Part shown: positions 1 to 4,494 of the stretch, in pieces
Position numbering within the stretch: the stretch's first letter is position 1
Layout: every line of letters starts with the position of its first letter
DNA from: Candidatus Tayloriibacteriota bacterium
GTDB taxonomy: Bacteria > Patescibacteriota > Minisyncoccia > Phycocordibacterales > JARIHA01
Reading direction: 5' to 3'
DNA length: 6,343 bases
Assembly (NCBI GenBank): GCA_029288475.1
Contig: JARIHA010000185.1
Coordinates: forward strand, 1-6,343
Notes under the pieces: model-generated
Told to the model about the DNA's origin: nothing
The model's database searches: none
Seen by the model: only the letters and a program-made list of their open reading frames with translations
Made by a program: the position numbers and the translations under genes

Positions 1-568
1 TGCGGTTTTTTTAGGTGTCCTATAGGGAAAAGTACGTGAGAAAGGTCGCCCTGATTAAGGGTCCAGAGGAAATACGTTTGATCTTTTTCCTTATCAACAG
101 AAGAAAGCATTTCAAAACGATCATTACTCTTTTTTACTTGAGCATAATGTCCCGTTGCGATGTAATGAGCACCAAGCTTTTCAGCGCCTTCCAAAAAGCA
201 CCGAATTTCACATATCTATTACACATCACGTCAGGATTAGGAGTCCTCCCGTTCTTATATTCTGAGATCATATAGTCTACCACTTCTTTCTTGTACTCTT
301 TCTCAAAATCAAAAGTAAGGAAAGGAATGCCGAGCTTGGCGCAGATGCGCATAGCATCGAGACGCTCTTCGCGCCAATTGCAAGGTAAAAAATCAGGATG
401 CCATACCTTGATAAATACGCCGGTGACGTCATAGCCTTGCTCTTTCAATAGAGCAGCAGATACAGAGCTATCTACCCCGCCAGAAATCCCGACAAATACT
501 TTTATCGCTGAATTGGCTTTTGTTTTAGGCTTTTTTGTCCCATTTTTCATTTTTAATTTATACCACAT
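1..568 (-). CDS. mnmA: tRNA-specific 2-thiouridylase MnmA, N-terminal part, frameshifted and cut by the window edge
   Basis: MnmA is a cytoplasmic ATP-dependent enzyme that puts sulfur on C2 of the wobble uridine U34 in tRNA-Lys, -Glu and -Gln. Seen here: the ATP-pyrophosphatase loop SGGVDSS at residues 29-35, then the segment RTPNPDVMCN whose Cys116 corresponds to the family's first catalytic cysteine. The opened frame reaches a stop at 134-136, but from about position 192 down to base 1 another frame encodes unmistakable MnmA sequence, including LGAHYIATGHYA and KDQTYFL. One extra base in the run at 193-197 would join the two as GAFLEGAEKLGAHY. The C-terminal half, with the second catalytic Cys, lies beyond the left edge. 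The start is either ATG at 568 or ATG at 550; neither has a clear ribosome binding site, and the Lys-rich leader before residue 22 is probably not part of the fold. The identification is secure; whether the gene is intact is not. Confidence 0.93.
193..197 (-). other. Frame break in mnmA at a five-T run
   Basis: On the coding strand the sequence reads GGT GCT TTT TGG AAG in the upstream frame. The family needs Gly-Ala-Phe-Leu-Glu-Gly-Ala, which is obtained by adding one T to the run of five, or by a -1 ribosomal slip on the same run. All downstream bases to the window edge are open and MnmA-like in the shifted frame. A sequencing or assembly indel in a homopolymer is the simplest reading. A recent true mutation or a programmed slip cannot be excluded from this sequence. 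Confidence 0.88.
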
Positions 569-589
569 AAATCAGAAAACCGCCATAAA

Positions 590-617
590 TTGACACTCGG
601 CTATAAATAGCTACTAT
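590..617 (+). promoter_or_regulatory. Sigma-70-type promoter for the small plus-strand gene
   Basis: A perfect -35 box TTGACA lies at 590-595. After a 16-base spacer comes TACTAT at 612-617, a 4/6 match to TATAAT. This predicts a start near 624 and a 5' UTR of about 29 nt before the ATG at 653. A short palindrome (GCTAT-AA-ATAGC, 600-611) fills most of the spacer and could be an operator, though it may be chance in AT-rich DNA. The region is shared with the divergent mnmA start at 568; I see no convincing leftward promoter there. Confidence 0.55.
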
Positions 618-652
618 TAACCCGAACGCACAAATTCCAACAACACAGTTAT

Positions 653-916
653 ATGATAGATACTATGGAACTCTTAAAAATCCAAGCAAATTCTGTTCTC
701 AGTCTTCTTTCACGAGTAGTCGAAATGCATCCGCTTCCTTGGAGGAGTATGCCCATTGAAAAGGGCATAAACCAAGTATTCGCCGCTGACGGCGTACGAG
801 TGAGCGGTAACTGCTCGGCAGAGGAAGCCCGCGAGCTCATTGAACTCGCCAATGAGCAGGCGCCCGAAAAAACTCCTTCTGTCGAAGAAGCCACACTCGA
901 GCCCCTCGCCGCCTAA
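653..916 (+). CDS. Small protein of unknown function with a HPLPWR...EEA...ELAN pattern (87 aa)
   Basis: I do not recognise a named family. The protein has a short amphipathic N-terminus, then HPLPWR at about residues 25-30, a VFAADGVRV stretch near 42-50, and a helix SAEEARELIELANEQ near 55-69. It ends in an acidic, Pro/Ala-rich and probably disordered tail. The order Pro-Leu-Pro-Trp-Arg, then a D/A-DG turn, then an EEA-x-x-I-x-x-x-AN helix recalls small uncharacterised proteins found in phages and in many bacteria; this is memory of a pattern, not a search result. There is no signal peptide, membrane segment or cysteine pair. The gene is supported by a promoter at 590-617 and an intrinsic terminator 24 nt after its stop. 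ATG 653 is used as start; ATG 665 is possible, and neither has a visible Shine-Dalgarno. An 81-codon frame on the other strand (649-894) overlaps it but lacks such signals. Confidence 0.7.
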   Translation: MIDTMELLKIQANSVLSLLSRVVEMHPLPWRSMPIEKGINQVFAADGVRVSGNCSAEEARELIELANEQAPEKTPSVEEATLEPLAA

Positions 917-939
917 GCTTCATTTGCGCTACTTTCATT

Positions 940-966
940 TGCCCCACTCAACATGGGGCATTTTTT
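940..966 (+). terminator. Rho-independent terminator of the small plus-strand gene
   Basis: A 7-bp GC-rich stem, TGCCCCA at 940-946 with TGGGGCA at 954-960, encloses a 7-nt loop and is followed at once by six T (961-966). It starts 24 nt past the stop codon at 914-916. The minus strand lacks a T tract after the stem, so it should work only rightward. Confidence 0.9.
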
Positions 967-969
967 ATT

Positions 970-1074
970 CCTAAGTTTAATGTGTAAGGCTCCTAAATAA
1001 ATACATTTTCTCATCCTCATTCTTAGCTTGGGATGGGTAAATGTATTTATTTAGGAGCTTAACCTTAGCTTAGG
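970..1074. repeat. Long imperfect fold-back (inverted repeat) between convergent genes
   Basis: The core is a perfect 20-base inverted repeat, 989-1008 against 1039-1058. Pairing extends inward (1010-1016 with 1031-1037) to a 14-nt loop at 1017-1030, and outward (984-988 with 1059-1063, then 970-977 with 1067-1074) past a few mismatches and a small asymmetric bulge. All of the non-Watson-Crick but pairable positions (988/1059, 1011/1036, 976/1068) are G-U in plus-strand RNA and would be C-A in minus-strand RNA. Neither side has a T tract, so it is not a standard intrinsic terminator. I find no obvious target-site duplication. It lies 53 nt past the small gene's stop and 27 nt past the mltG stop. 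It may block or stabilise transcript 3' ends, be a MITE-like remnant, or form part of a small RNA. Confidence 0.85.
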
Positions 1075-1101
1075 ACAGAGAAAGTGTTTTATTTTGGCTA
1101 T

Positions 1102-2058
1102 TTAGTTATTTAAATAAAGTGCCTTGTTCTTCAAATGATCCGCGAAGGTTGCCGCATAATGCATCACTCCGTTTTTATCAGAAAGATAATAAAGATAAGG
1201 AGTAGAAATAGGGGTCACTGCGGCGAGAAGTGAATCAAGTCCTGGATTGGTGATTGGCCCAATAGGCAAACCTTTGTATCTATAGGTATTATAAGCAGAA
1301 GGATTATTGAGATCGGTCAAAGATAGATCAAAAGTGCTTTTACCAGTCACATAAGAAACACTGGCATCCACCTGAAGCGGCATGCCGAGCTGTAGACGCT
1401 TCCATAAGATGCCTGCGATGATTCTACGGGTCTCCGTAGTACGTGCCTCCTTTTCAAGCAATGAGGCCATGATCACGACTTGTGGTAATGGCTTATCAAA
1501 AGCTGTAATTTGATCCTGAATGGTAGCGATCTTGTTATTAAAATTTTCCTCCATTACCCCTATCAGGTCTTTTGCCTTTTCATCCTCAAGAAATAAATAA
1601 GTATCAGGAAAAAGATAACCTTCTTTTCCTTTTGTAAGGGTCAAAAAATCTGTTTTGCTAAAAAGACTGAGTTGCGTACCTACAATCGGGGGAATTTCGG
1701 TCAGACTGGTTCCTTCAGGAAAAGTGATCTTTACAAGTGCAAGCCCATGGTCACCCGCAACAATCTTGCGACCAAGATCCAAGGCTGAAAGCGGGCGATC
1801 AAAGGAATAATCTCCGGCTTTAATATTGTGCTGATTTCTTGTAAGAAACAGTGCCACTTTAAAAATAAAAGTTAAGCGGATCATTCCGTCAGATTTAAGT
1901 AAATCAGCTAATCCTGACAGCCCTTCTCCTTTTGGAATAGTAATGATTTGCTTAACAGGAAAATTTGAAGGTGCACCGGAAGCAATTGCAAAGGGCAAAA
2001 CAGCACAAAGAGCAATAAAAACATACAAAATAATACGAGAAAATAAAGAATTCATCAT
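1102..2058 (-). CDS. mltG: Endolytic murein transglycosylase MltG (YceG-like)
   Basis: MltG is an inner-membrane lytic transglycosylase that cuts nascent peptidoglycan strands and is thought to end their elongation. One membrane anchor is visible at about residues 9-28. A LysM-like subdomain follows (about 35-72), then the YceG catalytic domain. Signature segments are GYLFPDTY at 147-154, ASLLEKEA at 198-205 whose Glu202 matches the family's catalytic glutamate (E218 in the E. coli protein), LQVDASVSY near 232-240, and the YKGLPIGPITNPG block near the C-terminus. At 318 aa it is full length for the family (about 340 in E. coli). The start is ATG 2058, with a second ATG immediately after; no Shine-Dalgarno is visible. 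It begins 12 nt after the stop of the upstream membrane-protein gene, so the two are probably co-transcribed. Its presence indicates that the organism builds a peptidoglycan wall. Confidence 0.95.
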   Translation of the reverse strand: MMNSLFSRIILYVFIALCAVLPFAIASGAPSNFPVKQIITIPKGEGLSGLADLLKSDGMIRLTFIFKVALFLTRNQHNIKAGDYSFDRPLSALDLGRKIVAGDHGLALVKITFPEGTSLTEIPPIVGTQLSLFSKTDFLTLTKGKEGYLFPDTYLFLEDEKAKDLIGVMEENFNNKIATIQDQITAFDKPLPQVVIMASLLEKEARTTETRRIIAGILWKRLQLGMPLQVDASVSYVTGKSTFDLSLTDLNNPSAYNTYRYKGLPIGPITNPGLDSLLAAVTPISTPYLYYLSDKNGVMHYAATFADHLKNKALYLNN

Positions 2059-2070
2059 GGAAATCTGAAA

Positions 2071-3288
2071 TTAAAGAGGAAGATTTGTGGGAGCGTCGGA
2101 CTTCTTTGATTCGATCCTGTTCAAAGATGGAGTCGTCACAACTGCTCCTGGGAAATGATAGAGAGTAGCTAATTCTTCGGTGGTCATTATAAGCTTCTTT
2201 TGTTTCCAGTATTTATATGGATATTGAAAATAAGACCTTCGCTTAAAGGCATCGAGCATCATCTTTTCATAACGAGTTCTTCGAATTCGCATGAAATCTT
2301 CCCATGGATAGTCAAAATCAGTAAAAAAGCCGATGCGAAGTTCGTTAAAGATTTCAATTGCGCTGAACTGGCGAAATATTCCAATTAATCCAGGTATTCT
2401 GTCTCCAATTTTCTTGGGGGTGCTGAAGACCATGCCACGAATTGCCACTTCAAAAGGATATTTTGACTGGCTTCGCTCAATACCGGTGATCAGGTCAGTT
2501 TGCATCTTAGTAAGATGCACCGTTTTCTGTCCTTCGTCATCATTTTCAAGTATGGCCGACTTTCGTATCTTCTCAACTTCCTTTTTTGCCTTCTCTCCCC
2601 AATTCTCTACTGGAAGAAAATGGGCATCAAGAAATCCGAGCTTTCGATGTGCCTGAAAGAGTATCTGTATCCACATTTGTTCACCCTTTTGAAGAGATCC
2701 CATCTGCTCAATGGTAGCGGCAAGAGGATCGTGCTTGAACTCTTCTTTTTCAGATGCTTTGTCTAGTCCAAAATCAATATAAGTCTTAATTGGAATTACA
2801 TCACTCTTACTGAGCTTATAATAAGTGCCCCACATTGGCTGATCTTTCGAATAGACCATTTTCTTGGCATAATCTTCTGCCTCACTGATCTCAACACCTG
2901 GGTACTGCGAATAAATTTGAGATTCTATCAGAAGGCGGTACTTCGGCGTTCCCCAAATGTAGAAATGAATCTGGCCGTCAATCGATGCAATCTCGAGAGA
3001 AAACCACGCCCTGATCTTTCCGCTAAAAAAAGTTTCGTGCAATGTCGGCGAAGACTTTTGCCAAAGGGCCGCAAGGATGATCTCCATTGCCAAAGGAGAC
3101 TTTGTGATCTCTTTCGGTAGTTTTATTTCCAAAAGCACGCCTCCCTGTTTTTCTATGTAAAGGCAACGAATGTATTTGAGCCAATCAGCAAGAAAAATAT
3201 AGCCTAGGATAAATGGCAACCAGAACGGATAGAGATAGAAGAAATAATAGAGAGCCGTATAGACTATGTTTTGAGGCAAATTAAACAT
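2071..3288 (-). CDS. Uncharacterised membrane-anchored protein, resembling the N-terminal module of CPR VirD4-like ATPases
   Basis: This 405-aa protein has one or two hydrophobic segments at about residues 8-37, rich in Tyr, Phe and Pro, then a short basic stretch and a large soluble domain. Recognisable pieces are LEIKLPKEITKSPLAMEIIL (about 53-72), a YRLLIESQIYSQYPGVEI strand-helix unit, a Lys/Glu-rich helix with a KMQTDLITGIE segment, and a C-terminal MTTEELATLYHFPG...NLP segment (368-405). From memory, the first and last of these are typical of the region preceding the P-loop ATPase in CPR and archaeal proteins annotated as type IV secretion or VirD4/TraG-like. Here the protein stops exactly where that ATPase would begin, and no Walker motif is present. 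ATG 3288 is preferred over TTG 3306 because the promoter -10 box lies between them. The stop is 12 nt before mltG, suggesting an envelope-related role. The function is unknown; a transfer or secretion link is inference. Confidence 0.85.
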   Translation of the reverse strand: MFNLPQNIVYTALYYFFYLYPFWLPFILGYIFLADWLKYIRCLYIEKQGGVLLEIKLPKEITKSPLAMEIILAALWQKSSPTLHETFFSGKIRAWFSLEIASIDGQIHFYIWGTPKYRLLIESQIYSQYPGVEISEAEDYAKKMVYSKDQPMWGTYYKLSKSDVIPIKTYIDFGLDKASEKEEFKHDPLAATIEQMGSLQKGEQMWIQILFQAHRKLGFLDAHFLPVENWGEKAKKEVEKIRKSAILENDDEGQKTVHLTKMQTDLITGIERSQSKYPFEVAIRGMVFSTPKKIGDRIPGLIGIFRQFSAIEIFNELRIGFFTDFDYPWEDFMRIRRTRYEKMMLDAFKRRSYFQYPYKYWKQKKLIMTTEELATLYHFPGAVVTTPSLNRIESKKSDAPTNLPL

Positions 3289-3297
3289 TTCCCGTTT

Positions 3298-3326
3298 ATT
3301 ATACAATAAAAAATACTCCGTACCAA
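3298..3326 (-). promoter_or_regulatory. Promoter of the membrane-protein/mltG operon, near-leaderless
   Basis: Read on the minus strand, TTGGTA (3321-3326; 4/6 to TTGACA), a 17-base spacer and a perfect TATAAT (3298-3303) are followed 9 nt later by ATG (3286-3288). A normal start site about 7 nt after the -10 box leaves a leader of only a few bases. The -35 box falls in the loop of the terminator at 3308-3345. If this promoter is real, it excludes TTG 3306 as the start, because that codon would not be transcribed. Confidence 0.65.
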
Positions 3327-3345
3327 AGGATACGGAGTATTTTTT
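3308..3345 (-). terminator. Intrinsic terminator of the sigma4-HARE gene, symmetric on both strands
   Basis: A perfect 15-bp stem, 3308-3322 with 3331-3345, encloses an 8-nt loop (3323-3330). The outer six pairs are A-T, so either strand shows a GC-containing stem (TACTCCGTA) followed by six T. On the minus strand it begins 15 nt after the stop codon at 3360-3362. It could also stop any rightward transcription. Confidence 0.9.
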
Positions 3346-3359
3346 CGTGAGTTTTGAGG

Positions 3360-4391
3360 TTAAATCGCTACCGCGTACTTTCCTTCTTTGTCTTTCTTGA
3401 AGAATTTAGGATTTTGAAGGTTTACCATGATGGTGTTTTCCTTTACGTAGCGCTCCTTGAGTACTTTCTCAATGATTTGCTCTTTGGTAAGGGCTCCGTT
3501 CTTCTCGATGATCTTTCTGATGACATCCTTTACTACACCGCTCATGTATCCCCATTCAGCCAATGCGTAGAGTCCGCGGCCTACCAATACAAACCGAGGA
3601 TCCTTGATGAGCTCGTTATGGCAAGTTGCCACATGAGCCCGCTTTTTAAATACTTTCTCGATTGTCTTTGCAACCTGAGTAAAGTGAATTGGAGAACCGT
3701 GCTTTCGGATAACGAGGAATGCATAGTCACGCATGCCTTTTGTCTTGATGTTTGGTGAGTTTACAGAACCCCATTCGCCGAGCGGATTCTTTGCGATCTT
3801 CTTAGAGAGAGAAAGCCATCGTCTAATGATCTCCTCATTCTTGTACTGCTCTGAAACATCCTTAAGATGCTCAAGAAAATTGTTTACAATTTCTGATTCT
3901 GATAGGAGGTCGTTATTTGAAATGCTCTTGTAAAGCTTGTGAAGTGATGTTTCTACCTTATCAGAGATCTCCTTGTTTACATGCCATCGATGCTTAAAAT
4001 CATCATCTTCTTTTTGCTTAGTAAATCCTTCACCAAGAACAAGGATGAGGTTGAGATGGTTCTGGATGCTCTTGTCCTTTGAAATATGATTGAGAAGTTC
4101 TTCTTCCACTACGATGCCGCCAAGCGAATGGAGAAGAGTTTCGAGTTCAGCGAAAGCCGCCTTTTCTTTAGCATATGCGTCTGACTTTCGAATGTTGTTG
4201 ATCGCGTAGTTCTCGATTTGTCGAACACGTTCGCGGGTAATGCCGTATTTTTTTCCGATTGCTTCGAGGGTCATTCTCTTTGTCTCTTTTCCGAGACCGT
4301 AACGAGAAATAATTACTTCCTGTGCTCTGTCCGGAAGAACGGAGATCAGTCGTTTCGTGATTTGTTTTGGTTTGAACGTGATCGTGCTCAT
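3360..4391 (-). CDS. Sigma-70 region-4-like / HARE-HTH transcription protein (343 aa)
   Basis: The N-terminus is a stand-alone sigma-70 region 4. Residues 19-34 (LPDRAQEVIISRYGLG) lead into a helix-turn-helix at 41-69 (TLEAIGKKYGITRERVRQIE), as in the -35-binding domain of primary sigma factors. Regions 1-3 are absent, so it cannot open a promoter by itself. A mainly helical middle (about 75-205) of unknown fold follows. Residues 218-282, ending GRGLYALAEWGY, match the HARE-HTH winged-helix domain known from the Gram-positive RNA polymerase delta subunit and restriction-linked proteins. A last winged-helix-like unit occupies 283-343. It is probably a DNA- or RNA-polymerase-associated regulator in the cytoplasm; whether it activates, represses or acts as a delta-like factor cannot be told. 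The ATG at 4391 follows a promoter at 4437-4465 and a 5' UTR hairpin; the gene ends at its own terminator. The domain call is strong, the function open. Confidence 0.92.
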   Translation of the reverse strand: MSTITFKPKQITKRLISVLPDRAQEVIISRYGLGKETKRMTLEAIGKKYGITRERVRQIENYAINNIRKSDAYAKEKAAFAELETLLHSLGGIVVEEELLNHISKDKSIQNHLNLILVLGEGFTKQKEDDDFKHRWHVNKEISDKVETSLHKLYKSISNNDLLSESEIVNNFLEHLKDVSEQYKNEEIIRRWLSLSKKIAKNPLGEWGSVNSPNIKTKGMRDYAFLVIRKHGSPIHFTQVAKTIEKVFKKRAHVATCHNELIKDPRFVLVGRGLYALAEWGYMSGVVKDVIRKIIEKNGALTKEQIIEKVLKERYVKENTIMVNLQNPKFFKKDKEGKYAVAI

Positions 4392-4402
4392 GCTATTTAT
4401 AT

Positions 4403-4418
4403 CTCTGCGGCGGCAGAG
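4403..4418 (-). promoter_or_regulatory. Small GC-rich hairpin in the 5' UTR of the sigma4-HARE gene
   Basis: On the minus strand CTCTGC-CGCC-GCAGAG forms a perfect 6-bp stem with a 4-nt loop, ending 11 nt before the ATG at 4391. It is strikingly GC-rich within an AT-rich leader. The only purine stretch that might act as a weak ribosome binding site (AGAGA) overlaps its 3' arm, so the hairpin could limit translation. No T tract follows, so it is not a terminator. The function is inference. Confidence 0.55.
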
Positions 4419-4436
4419 TGATTAATTGATAGTGTG

Positions 4437-4465
4437 AATTTATCATTTATAACAATAATAGTCAA
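4437..4465 (-). promoter_or_regulatory. Promoter of the sigma4-HARE gene with extended -10
   Basis: On the minus strand TTGACT (4460-4465; 5/6) is separated by 17 bases from TAAATT (4437-4442; 4/6), which is preceded by a TGA extended -10 element. A start near 4430 would give a 5' UTR of about 39 nt. It lies between the leuS stop and the gene start, which supports separate transcription from leuS. Confidence 0.6.
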
Positions 4466-4471
4466 GCTGGG

Positions 4472-4494
4472 CTTAAATTTAAGGCTTTTTAGCC
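4472..4494 (-). terminator. Weak candidate terminator at the 3' end of leuS
   Basis: On the minus strand GGCT-AAAA-AGCC (4483-4494) forms only a 4-bp stem that includes the leuS stop codon, followed by an AT-rich stretch. That stretch contains the perfect 12-base palindrome CTTAAATTTAAG (4472-4483). The stem is short and the T run poor, so readthrough is likely; it may be no more than AT-rich spacer. Confidence 0.25.

Noticed and set aside
15..275. 86-codon plus-strand frame at the left edge
   Set aside because: It is antisense to recognisable MnmA coding sequence in both halves of the frameshifted gene and resembles no protein I know.
649..894. 81-codon minus-strand frame opposite the small plus-strand gene
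   Set aside because: It lacks a promoter or terminator on its strand and its protein is Ser/Arg/Thr-rich low-complexity, as expected for the complement of an acidic Glu/Ala-rich gene. The plus-strand frame has both signals.
970..1074. Fold-back repeat as an intrinsic terminator or CRISPR-like unit
   Set aside because: There is no T tract after the stem on either strand and only one copy is in the window, so neither label fits; it is listed as a repeat.
2059..2070. Possible frameshift linking the membrane protein to a missing ATPase domain
   Set aside because: Only 12 nt separate its stop from an intact mltG start, and no Walker-type sequence occurs in any frame nearby.
2200..3120. Plus-strand frames of 62-107 codons opposite the membrane-protein gene
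   Set aside because: They overlap a 405-codon gene with coherent domain features and have no motifs of their own.
3304..3306. TTG at 3306 as the start of the membrane-protein gene
   Set aside because: It lies immediately upstream of the TATAAT at 3298-3303 and so would precede the predicted transcription start; ATG 3288 is better placed.
3354..3933. Plus-strand frames opposite the HARE-HTH coding region
   Set aside because: They are antisense shadows of a gene with two confident domain matches.
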